The notes beneath the pieces are model-generated. The model saw only the letters and a list, made by a program, of their open reading frames with translations, made no database searches and was not told where the DNA came from. The position numbers and the translations under genes were made by a program. 64,000 nucleotides of DNA, from NCBI GenBank assembly GCA_017965445.1, contig JAGCPZ010000048.1, positions 1 through 64,000 on the forward strand. The letters are read 5' to 3'. Each line of letters starts with the position of its first letter. Positions within the stretch are counted from its first letter, which is position 1. Source of the DNA: Fibrobacter sp. GTDB taxonomy: Bacteria > Fibrobacterota > Fibrobacteria > Fibrobacterales > Fibrobacteraceae. Of this stretch, positions 25,851-33,237 are shown piece after piece.

Positions 25851-27407
25851 ATGATTACTTATCAATACGCGCAAAGCGATGATGGCTCTTTAAAAAACAT
25901 CAGTGATGTAACTGATGCGTATAGAAAGGTTCATAACTTTACATGCTTTGGATGCAATAATGAATTGACTGCGATTCTTGGAAAACAGCGTGAACGTCAT
26001 TTTAGGCATATTCCAGGTTGTATTTGCAATCCCGAAACATATTTGCATCAAGTCGGGAAAAAGATGTTTGTCGATTTGTTTGAATTGGCAAAGAAAACAA
26101 ATAAAAGATTGTTGGTTGATTTTCTTCAAACGAAAATATGCGTAAACCCCGACTGTCCTTTAGGAAAAGATCATTGCATTGAAAATGAGGGGGAATACGA
26201 AGAATTCGAGCTTTTTCCTCACTTCAACCATTATGAAGTAGAAAAATATGATCCCGATACCGGTTTGAAGCCAGATATCATACTAACTAATGATGATGGC
26301 GAAAAAGTTTATATTGAAATATTTGTAAAACATGAATCAAGTGATGAAAAGATAAATTCCAAAGTTCCTATTGTAGAAATAAGCCTTTCTGAGGAATCCG
26401 ATTTAAAGTGTTTACAACCTGAATTGAATGATGACGATATAAAAATAGACAACGCGTTCGCAGAATGTTTTAATATTCCTAATTCAACAATACTTGCGGA
26501 AAAACCAATCTGTCTAAAAGGTCTTGATAAAGTTCGACAACATTTTTTAGACTATTTTCAGTACTATCAGAAAAATGAACAGCCTGTTGAGCTTGTTTAT
26601 TCATGTACAAAAATATGTGAGTCAAAAAATTGTCCTCATTTAGAAAAAGGACACTGCGTTAAACCTTCAGGATACGATCGGCTTGATTTGGCAGAAATAT
26701 TCAATGCATTCATAAAAAAAGAAAATATTGAGAATTTATCACAAGATTTAATTATTACGAATAGTAAAAAAACGAAAATACGATTTCAGTTTGGATTGAT
26801 GTTGTCAGAAACCAGCAAATATGATGATGCCGAGCATGTTGTTCAATATGCAATCAATCTAGATTCTGATACATATCCGTGGCAAGAACGCTCTGTGATT
26901 CAAGAAGGTTCTAAAGTCCGCTTCTTAAATTTTGAGAAGAAAAATGAATTAGATTGCAAGAGACAATTTTTTAACGCTGTAGTCATTTATAAAAATGGTC
27001 GCTGCATGCCATTGAGTGAACATAAAATTACGGATATTAGAAAAAAAATTTTAGAACAGAAACAAGCTATCGTTGAATATATCCTTATCCCAATATCAAG
27101 ACTAGAACAAGAATTAGGATTCCCTACTTATAAGGAACAATTCAAAGCCGCCATTTCCGTTTTCAAATTAAAGAAACTAAATGTGAAAAACTGCTTTCTT
27201 TGCAAGTATAGTGGCGATAATTCGTATAACTGGGATGATGAAAGTAAACCCGTTTTTTGCAAGACATTTCGATTCCCATGCTCTTCTGGTCAAGCCGTTG
27301 GCTGTGAGCGGTATAGGATTAAGTACGATGCTGTTCAAGAGTATTTGAGTAATGATGGTATGAAAAAGTTGTTGTTTGAATGTATTGAAACTTATCGGAT
27401 AAAATAA
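25851..27407 (+). CDS. CoiA-like nuclease with multiple Cys clusters
   Basis: 518 residues. The N-terminus has FTCFGCNNELTAILGKQRER followed by HFRHIPGC, the CoiA-type zinc region, then YLHQVGKKMF. A PD-(D/E)xK-like site follows (GLKPDIILTNDDGEKVYIEI, about 138-157). Three Cys/His clusters recur: CVNPDCPLGKDHC, CESKNCPHLEKGHC and a C-terminal CFLCKYSG...CKTFRFPC. CoiA proteins act in competence and related domains occur in defence genes. The two internal clusters look like one duplicated zinc knuckle. It starts 8 nt after the DUF262 gene, with a weak ribosome site. Function is inferred, not demonstrated. Confidence 0.75.
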   Translation: MITYQYAQSDDGSLKNISDVTDAYRKVHNFTCFGCNNELTAILGKQRERHFRHIPGCICNPETYLHQVGKKMFVDLFELAKKTNKRLLVDFLQTKICVNPDCPLGKDHCIENEGEYEEFELFPHFNHYEVEKYDPDTGLKPDIILTNDDGEKVYIEIFVKHESSDEKINSKVPIVEISLSEESDLKCLQPELNDDDIKIDNAFAECFNIPNSTILAEKPICLKGLDKVRQHFLDYFQYYQKNEQPVELVYSCTKICESKNCPHLEKGHCVKPSGYDRLDLAEIFNAFIKKENIENLSQDLIITNSKKTKIRFQFGLMLSETSKYDDAEHVVQYAINLDSDTYPWQERSVIQEGSKVRFLNFEKKNELDCKRQFFNAVVIYKNGRCMPLSEHKITDIRKKILEQKQAIVEYILIPISRLEQELGFPTYKEQFKAAISVFKLKKLNVKNCFLCKYSGDNSYNWDDESKPVFCKTFRFPCSSGQAVGCERYRIKYDAVQEYLSNDGMKKLLFECIETYRIK

Positions 27408-27466
27408 AAATAGTCGATTGGATGCATTCACTGAAAATAACGACGTAATAAAGGTACTTCCCCCCC

Positions 27467-28744
27467 ATGCTCTTCACTTCCTCCGGCGCATTCTATTCCA
27501 AAGTTCAGTTCAAGACCGAAGAAGAGGTCGAGAAGGTTGTCGCCCACAACTTCAAGCTTCTCTTCGGGGACTATTCCATCTTGCTGCCGAAAAGCAAGAT
27601 TCTCACTTATGGCGGCAAGGGGACGATTCCCGATGGCATTATCGTCGATTTCAAGGAGAATCGGTGGTTCGTCTTGGAGGTGGAACGTGGCGACCACGAA
27701 ACGTGGAGGCACATCGCTCCGCAAATCAGTAAGCAGCTTGTCGCGGTGATGAATCGCGAGACGAAGAACAAGATTGCGGAACTTTGCATCGCAGAAATCG
27801 GAAAGCAGAAGGAGTTCTCGAAGCTTCTTGAATCCGACCTGAAAATCCAGCAAATTCATGTGCACGGTTTTGTCCAGAAGATTCTGGAAAAGGACCCGAT
27901 TGTCTCTTTGCCGATAGACTATTCCCCGAGCGACCTTGAGGAATGGGCTTCGATGCAGAAGGTCGATGTGCAAATTCAGCATATCGAAAAATATATGAAC
28001 GGCAAGGGCGAGGTGCTTTACGACTTCCCGGATTTGGAATTGACGCAGGAAAATGAATCCTTGAAGACGACGGACAAGAGCAACGCTTTGTACGAGATTG
28101 TGAAGGCGGGGCTTTTGAACGTGGGCGATGTCGTGCATTTCGATTACGGCCCGAAGGGCAAACTCAAGACGCATTTCGAAGGAAAAATCTGTTCCGACGG
28201 AATCGAGGTGGACGGAATCGTTTCTTCGGCCAGCGTTTCTGCCTTGCGTTGCATCCAGCAAATCAGCCCATCGCGCACAACGACGAACGGCTGGGTCACC
28301 TGGAAAACCGCCGATGGAAAATTCCTCGAAGAAAAGTGGAACGCCCTGCTTAAAAAGAGTGACGACGCGGAACAACCATCGAGACCCAAAAAGCATAAAA
28401 AGAAATCTCGCAAGACATCGGCGGTGACGTATCCTGAAAATGGCGATAATGATATGTTGTATCACTTCGCGAAAGGCGGGGCGATTATCGCAAAAGTCCG
28501 GCGTGTTGGCTCGCAGTTCGTCCTTCTTGCCGGCAGCAAACTTTCGCTGAAATATGACTTCCGTGGCTCGGGTTGGATGAATGTCCGAAAGAACGCTTCT
28601 GTTGGTGCTGATGGAACACTCCGCGAGGATATCGAATGCGATTCCCCGTCAATGGCGGCTGCGTTCGTTGCCGGCGGCGCCCGAAACGGCCTCACCTTCT
28701 GGAAAAATAAGGATAGGAAGGAATTGAAAAGCCTCGGAAAATAG
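27467..28744 (+). CDS. PD-(D/E)xK-like nuclease with C-terminal DUF4357 domain
   Basis: 425 residues. The N-terminal half contains GTIPDGIIVDFKENRWFVLE (about 47-66), a nuclease-like PD...(E/V)xE pattern in which the last catalytic position is Glu rather than Lys, so activity is uncertain. The C-terminal 90 residues (KGGAIIAKVRRVGSQFVLLA to GGARNGLTFWK) match DUF4357, found in restriction and abortive-infection genes. A basic linker PKKHKKKSRK joins them. The ATG lies in a C-run with no clear ribosome site. GC content is visibly higher than in the flanking defence genes, suggesting a separate origin. It follows a 59-nt gap after the CoiA-like gene. Confidence 0.75.
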   Translation: MLFTSSGAFYSKVQFKTEEEVEKVVAHNFKLLFGDYSILLPKSKILTYGGKGTIPDGIIVDFKENRWFVLEVERGDHETWRHIAPQISKQLVAVMNRETKNKIAELCIAEIGKQKEFSKLLESDLKIQQIHVHGFVQKILEKDPIVSLPIDYSPSDLEEWASMQKVDVQIQHIEKYMNGKGEVLYDFPDLELTQENESLKTTDKSNALYEIVKAGLLNVGDVVHFDYGPKGKLKTHFEGKICSDGIEVDGIVSSASVSALRCIQQISPSRTTTNGWVTWKTADGKFLEEKWNALLKKSDDAEQPSRPKKHKKKSRKTSAVTYPENGDNDMLYHFAKGGAIIAKVRRVGSQFVLLAGSKLSLKYDFRGSGWMNVRKNASVGADGTLREDIECDSPSMAAAFVAGGARNGLTFWKNKDRKELKSLGK

Positions 28745-28761
28745 TTGCATTTTGTCAAGAG

Positions 28762-28783
28762 ATTTTCCACACGTGTGGAAAAT
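28762..28783. promoter_or_regulatory. Perfect 22-bp palindrome, operator-like
   Basis: ATTTTCCACAC is followed immediately by its exact complement GTGTGGAAAAT. It lies 18 nt upstream of a sequence block (28802-28852) that is also found, again behind a palindrome, before the DUF1016 gene. The short spacerless palindrome is more like a protein-binding operator than a terminator. Confidence 0.7.
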
Positions 28784-28801
28784 TTGCACAGCAGCTACTT
28801 A

Positions 28802-28852
28802 TGTAAAATTTTCCTGTCCCCCTTGCCAGCTTTTTAGATATTAGGTACATTA
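28802..28852 (+). promoter_or_regulatory. Conserved upstream block shared with the DUF1016 gene
   Basis: The order TGTAAAATT, TTCCT, CCCCTTGCCAG, TATTA, TACATTA matches 31013-31062 base for base at most positions, although the genes behind it are unrelated. TTGCCA and TATTA are about 10 nt apart, too close for a standard -35/-10 pair, so the promoter elements are not assigned. Likely a shared promoter or regulator site. Confidence 0.5.
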
Positions 28853-28858
28853 ATGCAG

Positions 28859-28899
28859 CACGTGATTCTCTGTCAAATGGAGAATCGCGTCTTTTTTTT
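28859..28899 (+). terminator. Hairpin plus T-run upstream of the AlbA_2 gene
   Basis: GATTCTC pairs with GAGAATC and the stem extends outwards (ACG with CGT); a T8 tract follows. The hairpin ends 50 nt before the start at 28951, downstream of the conserved block, so it would sit in the leader. It could stop transcription from upstream genes or act as an attenuator. Confidence 0.65.
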
Positions 28900-28950
28900 C
28901 CGTGATTTTGGAATAAGGGGACGCCTCTAATATTCAAGGAGGTGCTACTG

Positions 28951-30687
28951 ATGAAAATTTATTCAGCTCAAGAGCTGTTTCACATGCTTTGTGTTGTTGA
29001 TGAAAGCGTGTGGGTTGAAGCCAAGGGTAAAAGCGATTCCACTCAATCACTTATGGAATCAGTCTGTTCGTTTAGCAATGAGCCTGGTTTGGGTGGGGGC
29101 TATATTCTGCTTGGCATCGGCGAAAATACCAGGAGTCGGGACAACCGTTTTTATGTTGAGGGCGTTGCAGATGCGGATAAAGCTCAGCTTGACATTTCTA
29201 CGCAGTGTTCGACTATGTTCAATTTTCCAGTTCGTCCGCGTATTGATGTGGAACAGATTGAAGGCAAGAATATTTTGAAGATTTTTGTGCCGGAACTTCC
29301 GAGTGTGCAGAAACCCGTATATTTCAAAAGCAGGGGTTTGCCACAGGGTGCTTGGCGTCGTATTGGTTCTAGCGATCAGCGTTGTACCGAGGAGGATTTG
29401 TACACGTTCTACCAAGATAACACGAATTTCGATTCATCAATCATCAAGAATACAAGTTTCGAAGATGTTGATTTGGAAGCTGTCAAATATTATCGACGGT
29501 GTCGTAAGGAAGTAAATCCCAAAGCTGAAGAACTTGGCTACAACGACAGGGATCTTTTGATATCGCTGGAGTGCCTCTCGCCAAATGGCAATTTGACTTT
29601 TGCGGGAATTATGCTTTTTGGAACGAAGCAGGTTTTAAGGCGCTTTTATCCACTGATGCGGACGGACTATATTCGCGTGCGTGGCAATGAATGGGTAGAA
29701 GATGTTGACGAACGTTTTTCAGCAATAGAATTCATGGGCCCGCTTATGCTTCAAATAGACAGGATGATTGATGCTGTACTTTCTGATTTGCCGCAGAATT
29801 TTTCGTTGAAAGAAGGGCAGATTCATGCAACGACAAAGCCCGACTTGCCGGAACGAGTGATAAGGGAGGCGATTGTGAATGCCGTCATGCATAGGTCGTA
29901 TCACCATAATCGCCCGACGCAAATTATTCGCTACAATAATCGAATTGAGATTATTAATTCGGGTTATTCCTTGAAACCGCAGGAAGATATTGGTACAGCG
30001 GGGAGCGATACGCGAAATCAGTTGATCGCGTCGATTCTTCATGAGACGAATCTTGCGGAATTCAAGGGAACAGGAATCCGCACTATGCGTCGTTTGACAA
30101 TGGAGGCGGGGCTCTCTATGCCCACATTTGAATCGAACAGAAAAAGCGACACTTTCACGATTCGTTTGCTATTGCACAAATTTTTTAATGAAGAAGATAA
30201 TGTTTGGCTTGAACGGTATAGCGGAGTTTCTCTGTCGCGGGATCAGCAGATTGCCTTGATTTTTGCGCGCGAAGTTGGCGCTGTAGATACGCTTGCCTAT
30301 GCACAGTTGATTGGCGTTAAAATGAACCTTGCTGATGAAAATCTCGGATTCATGAAAGAATTAGGGATTTTGGAACAAAAGGGTCGTTCGCTAGAAACAG
30401 CGTATTATGTGTTGAATCAAGCATTTGAATCCACCCCCCAAGTCACCCCCCAAGTCACCCCCCAAGTCGCCCCCCAAGATGATATACAAACTAAATGCAA
30501 TGAACTGGTCTTGTTCTGTAGAATCCCTCGGTCTAAAAAGGAGATGATGGCATTCTTGAAGTTGTCTGACCGGAAGAGTTTTGACAAATTGTACCTCAAG
30601 CCATTGCTTAACAAAAGAATACGCTATACCATTCCAGATAAGCCGAATAGTCGAATCCAGAAATATGTGGCGATTGATGAGAATTAG
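28951..30687 (+). CDS. Schlafen AlbA_2 / HATPase_c_4 helicase-like transcriptional regulator
   Basis: About 578 residues. AAGGAGGT at 28937-28944 is 6 nt upstream of ATG 28951, overriding an in-frame start at 28942. The N-terminal AlbA_2 (Schlafen-type) domain has ESVWVEAKGKSDSTQSLMES and GGGYILLGIGEN. The C-terminal ATPase-like HATPase_c_4 domain has ERVIREAIVNAVMHRSYHH, NRIEIINSGYSL and GTGIRTMRRL. Near the end is a (PQVT)n repeat, then a winged-helix-like tail. Such proteins bind DNA and sense nucleotides; roles in defence or regulation are suspected. A hairpin-bearing leader precedes it. Confidence 0.85.
   Translation: MKIYSAQELFHMLCVVDESVWVEAKGKSDSTQSLMESVCSFSNEPGLGGGYILLGIGENTRSRDNRFYVEGVADADKAQLDISTQCSTMFNFPVRPRIDVEQIEGKNILKIFVPELPSVQKPVYFKSRGLPQGAWRRIGSSDQRCTEEDLYTFYQDNTNFDSSIIKNTSFEDVDLEAVKYYRRCRKEVNPKAEELGYNDRDLLISLECLSPNGNLTFAGIMLFGTKQVLRRFYPLMRTDYIRVRGNEWVEDVDERFSAIEFMGPLMLQIDRMIDAVLSDLPQNFSLKEGQIHATTKPDLPERVIREAIVNAVMHRSYHHNRPTQIIRYNNRIEIINSGYSLKPQEDIGTAGSDTRNQLIASILHETNLAEFKGTGIRTMRRLTMEAGLSMPTFESNRKSDTFTIRLLLHKFFNEEDNVWLERYSGVSLSRDQQIALIFAREVGAVDTLAYAQLIGVKMNLADENLGFMKELGILEQKGRSLETAYYVLNQAFESTPQVTPQVTPQVAPQDDIQTKCNELVLFCRIPRSKKEMMAFLKLSDRKSFDKLYLKPLLNKRIRYTIPDKPNSRIQKYVAIDEN
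30433..30478. repeat. 12-nt tandem repeat encoding PQVT
   Basis: Nearly four copies of the unit CAAGTCACCCCC lie in frame within the AlbA_2 gene and encode PQVTPQVTPQV(A)PQ. The unit is a multiple of three, so copy changes would alter linker length without shifting the frame. Confidence 0.9.
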
Positions 30688-30759
30688 GTAAAACAGTCCC
30701 CAACGGAGCAAATAAAAACAGAACATATTCTTTGAAAAAAAATAACACAGGGACTAACT

Positions 30760-30966
30760 ATGCAACCACTAAAACTTGAAGATCTCAATGCCCAGTTCGA
30801 CAGCATCCTCCGCAGGTATCGCGACGATGGCCTTATCGCTTACCGCGACGCGGGCGAACTGCTCAAGTACGAAGGCGGCCTCCCGGAAGTCAACCGGCTG
30901 AAAATATCTTGGCTGTCGCGGTTCAAGAATCGCCCCGCCATGAGAGACGAACTGGAAAAAATTTAG
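30760..30966 (+). CDS. Small protein of unknown function
   Basis: 68 residues, MQPLKLEDLNAQFDSILRRY and onwards to RLKISWLSRFKNRPAM. It is charged and mostly helical with no membrane segment or motif I recognise. It starts 8 nt after a modest purine-rich AGGGA and fills the space between the AlbA_2 and DUF1016 genes. Codon use is normal. It could be a small regulator of its neighbours, but nothing in the sequence shows this. Confidence 0.5.
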   Translation: MQPLKLEDLNAQFDSILRRYRDDGLIAYRDAGELLKYEGGLPEVNRLKISWLSRFKNRPAMRDELEKI

Positions 30967-30976
30967 TCTCGTCAGC

Positions 30977-30995
30977 TGTTCGGAAATTCCGAACA
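30977..30995. promoter_or_regulatory. Perfect 19-bp palindrome, operator-like
   Basis: TGTTCGGAA, one base, then TTCCGAACA. It lies 17 nt before the conserved block at 31013-31062, the same arrangement as at 28762-28802, but the palindrome sequence differs completely. This suggests cognate but different binding proteins. Confidence 0.65.
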
Positions 30996-31012
30996 ACTGC
31001 GGCTGAGCCTAG

Positions 31013-31062
31013 TGTAAAATTTCCTTAAGCCCCTTGCCAGAATCCCAATATTATCTACATTT
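31013..31062 (+). promoter_or_regulatory. Conserved upstream block (second copy)
   Basis: It shares TGTAAAATTTCC, CCCCTTGCCAG, TATTA and TACATT in order with 28802-28852. It precedes the DUF1016 gene by about 80 nt. The repeat spans only non-coding sequence, so it is likely regulatory rather than a duplicated gene end. Confidence 0.5.
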
Positions 31063-31097
31063 CAGCTGCGGTTCCTAATAGTGCAGGCTCCGAAAGG

Positions 31098-31130
31098 CAT
31101 TTGATGATTATCAAATGTTTTTCTTTTTTT
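31098..31130 (+). terminator. Hairpin plus T-run directly before the DUF1016 ribosome site
   Basis: CATTTGAT and ATCAAATG pair around a 4-nt loop, followed by TTTTTCTTTTTTT. The Shine-Dalgarno AAAGGAG begins 2 nt later and ATG 31144 follows. A terminator-like structure this close to translation start would make an attenuator; it could also be a true terminator with read-through. Confidence 0.65.
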
Positions 31131-31143
31131 CAAAGGAGTCACT

Positions 31144-32322
31144 ATGTCTAAAGAGAAAACCACTTCGTCAAAGAGCAACGCGAACCTCAACGCCGACTTC
31201 ATAACGGATTTGAAGAGCATCGTTTCTACGGCACGGAATATGAGTTTTCGTGCGGCAAATCTGATGCAGGTTGCCTGCAATTGGCTGCTAGGCTGGCGAA
31301 TTGTGGAACAGGAACAGCAGGGAAAGGCGAGGGCTGATTATGGGAAACATGTTGTTGAAGCGGCTTCCGAAAATTTAACTGCTGAATTCGGAAAGGGTTT
31401 CTCGATCGCATCGTTAAAAAGTTATAGGAAATTTTATCTTAATTTTCAGGATTTACAGGTATTTCAAACTCTGCCTGTAGAGTTTAAGAAAGCGATTGCT
31501 GCAAAAGGGCAGGCATTGCCTGCCCTTTTTGAAAGTGAGGAAATAAGGCAGGCTCTGCCTACCCAATTATCGTGGAGTCATTACGAATGCCTTATGCGTG
31601 TCACTGACATCGATGCTCGAACGTGGTATATGCAGGAAGCCGCTTCACAGCAATGGGATTATCGCACCCTAAAGCGGAATATTGCGTCTCAATATTACTA
31701 TCGGTTAATGCAAACGCCCAAGGCTAAAAGGGCTACCGTTGTCAAGGAAATGAAAAAAATGACGGCCGATTATCAGAAGGAGCGTTCGGAGTTTATCAAG
31801 AATCCTTTGATTGCAGAATTTCTTGGAGTAAATCAGGATGCAGCGGTGACTGAGTCAACATTGGAAAATGCGATTTTGAATCACTTGCAAAAATTCCTGA
31901 TGGAAATGGGGAAAGGCTATGCTTTTGTTGGTCGTCAGCAACATATTCATACAGAAGATGACGACTATTATATTGACTTGGTGTTTTACAATTACATGCT
32001 GAAATGTTTTGTTTTGATAGACTTGAAAACAAGAAAAATATCGTACGAAGATGTCGGGCAAATGGATATGTATCTCAAGCTCTACGACACTTACAAAAAG
32101 ACCGAAGGAGATAACCCGACAATTGGCATAATTCTCTGTTCAGACACTAATGCCGATGTCGCTCGTTTTTCAACACTTGCAATAAATAAACGTATGTATG
32201 CTGCAAAATATTTGACCTACATTCCGTCTAAGGAAATTCTGGCCCGTGAGATTGAAATGCAAAAGGAACAGTTTATTGAGCAATACGGAAAATTAAAGAA
32301 AAAAAGTAAAGCAAAGAGCTAA
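31144..32322 (+). CDS. DUF1016 (YhcG-like) PD-(D/E)xK nuclease
   Basis: 392 residues. The N-terminal DUF1016_N helical domain has ARADYGKHVVEAASENLTAE and FGKGFSIASLKSYRKFYL; the C-terminal nuclease has DDDYYIDLVFYNYMLKCFVL and IDLKTRKISYEDVGQMDMYL, with Asp where other PD-(D/E)xK enzymes have Glu, as in many family members. The family is found in mobile and accessory regions and linked to DNA recombination or phage defence. ATG follows AAAGGAG. Residues about 119-136 are encoded by a palindromic segment (31503-31529). Lys-rich C-terminal tail KLKKKSKAKS. Confident family call. Confidence 0.9.
   Translation: MSKEKTTSSKSNANLNADFITDLKSIVSTARNMSFRAANLMQVACNWLLGWRIVEQEQQGKARADYGKHVVEAASENLTAEFGKGFSIASLKSYRKFYLNFQDLQVFQTLPVEFKKAIAAKGQALPALFESEEIRQALPTQLSWSHYECLMRVTDIDARTWYMQEAASQQWDYRTLKRNIASQYYYRLMQTPKAKRATVVKEMKKMTADYQKERSEFIKNPLIAEFLGVNQDAAVTESTLENAILNHLQKFLMEMGKGYAFVGRQQHIHTEDDDYYIDLVFYNYMLKCFVLIDLKTRKISYEDVGQMDMYLKLYDTYKKTEGDNPTIGIILCSDTNADVARFSTLAINKRMYAAKYLTYIPSKEILAREIEMQKEQFIEQYGKLKKKSKAKS
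31503..31529. repeat. 13-bp-arm palindrome inside the DUF1016 coding sequence
   Basis: AAAAGGGCAGGCA, one base, then TGCCTGCCCTTTT, encoding part of KGQALPALF. Shorter related pairs flank it: ACAGG...CCTGT at about 31455-31479 and AGGCA...TGCCT at 31546-31560, which encodes QALP again. All share the CTGCCT core, so this is a local cluster of palindromes at a variable loop of the protein. Confidence 0.85.
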
Positions 32323-32341
32323 GGTTTCAGAGATTGTCGAG

Positions 32342-32380
32342 AACCATTTTGCCAACGTCGGCAAAATGGTTTTCTTTTTT
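32342..32380 (+). terminator. Perfect 12-bp hairpin with T-run after the DUF1016 gene
   Basis: AACCATTTTGCC, a 6-nt loop and its exact complement, followed by TTTTCTTTTTT. It begins 20 nt after the DUF1016 stop and ends 13 nt before a small ORF, whose start context (CAACGAGCCACTATG) resembles that of the DUF1016 gene (CAAAGGAGTCACTATG). Confidence 0.8.
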
Positions 32381-32392
32381 CAACGAGCCACT

Positions 32393-32515
32393 ATGACAAA
32401 ATCAGAGGATCTTATAAAGCTCGAAGTTTCCGCTGGTTGCGGAAGATTTGTTGTCGTCGGCAAAAAGGCAATTCTGAAAACATTTTTTATAAATTTGCAT
32501 AAGCTTTACGAGTAA
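32393..32515 (+). CDS. Small ORF, possible gene remnant
   Basis: A frame of 40 codons starting MTKSEDLIKLEVSAGCGRF, downstream of a hairpin leader like that of the DUF1016 gene. A second tiny frame at 32518-32583 ends VGAGRGTKYLRK, which resembles the winged-helix tail of AlbA_2-type regulators (GRGTxY). Together they may be remains of an accessory regulator gene of the kind at 28951. No family is assigned and expression is uncertain. Confidence 0.35.
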   Translation: MTKSEDLIKLEVSAGCGRFVVVGKKAILKTFFINLHKLYE

Positions 32516-32585
32516 TTATGCAAAAAAAAAGATGCAACACGACAGTCGGCGCCGGCCGCGGCACGAAGTATCTGAGGAAGTAGTT

Positions 32586-33110
32586 TTATTTTGAAACGTT
32601 TTCGACGTAAAGAATTAGATTGTAAAGCCGTGTATCTGCTTTGGACGATTCCATTGAACGATGTTCAATTTGTGTGAAGTAGGTTGAATCGGTTGTGTAG
32701 TATGTTAAAGGAATTGCGTCTAACTCTTCGTTGTTGGAAATCGGCTTTATTATATAGCGGTCATTGATAGTGCCGTTCTTGTCTCGGTATGGGAAAAACA
32801 TCGCTTTCAAGTCATGTGGCTTTTTGGAAATGTGAATGGTTTCGTACTTTTGATAATCTTGGCTGTCATCTGTTTTCTTGTAGATGTTGTATTCAAAATA
32901 CAAACTGTCATTTCTGATGCCAATGGCGTTGTGAATGCCGTTATAATGTGCTGCATCGTCAACGGCAAGGAAAATACATGCTTCGGGGGCTGAAGTTGCT
33001 TCTTGGGAAATGCTGGGTAGAGCATGATAGGATATTGCTGGTGCGCAGCCGCAAATTGATATGGCGATAATGGATAAGATTGCGAGTGCCCAGTAACGAG
33101 TTCTTTTCAT
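32586..33110 (-). CDS. Lipoprotein of unknown function
   Basis: 174 residues. Signal peptide MKRTRYWALAILSIIAISIC ends at a lipobox (ICGC), so it is lipidated at Cys22. The start follows GGAGAAAAT. The mature protein is polar with Tyr/Asp-rich segments (NDSLYFEYNIYKKTDDSQD) and no motif I recognise. It is on the minus strand, so it converges on the small ORF and diverges from purD. Likely envelope-located in Fibrobacter style. Confidence 0.75.
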   Translation of the reverse strand: MKRTRYWALAILSIIAISICGCAPAISYHALPSISQEATSAPEACIFLAVDDAAHYNGIHNAIGIRNDSLYFEYNIYKKTDDSQDYQKYETIHISKKPHDLKAMFFPYRDKNGTINDRYIIKPISNNEELDAIPLTYYTTDSTYFTQIEHRSMESSKADTRLYNLILYVENVSK

Positions 33111-33237
33111 ATTTTCTCCAGAGGTGACGTGTTGAGGGGCTTGGGTAACTCTAATTATACATTATTCTGTATGTTGGCAAATTTCTTATAATGCATTTTT
33201 TCTAAATTATCCCCCGTACAAGTATAAGGACTCGCTT

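Noticed and set aside
28802-28852. TTGCCA and TATTA as a -35/-10 pair
   Set aside because: The spacing of about 10 nt is too short for a sigma-70 promoter.
31503-31529. CRISPR-like or terminator reading of the palindrome
   Set aside because: It lies in a coding frame of a conserved protein with no regular spacers and no downstream termination context.
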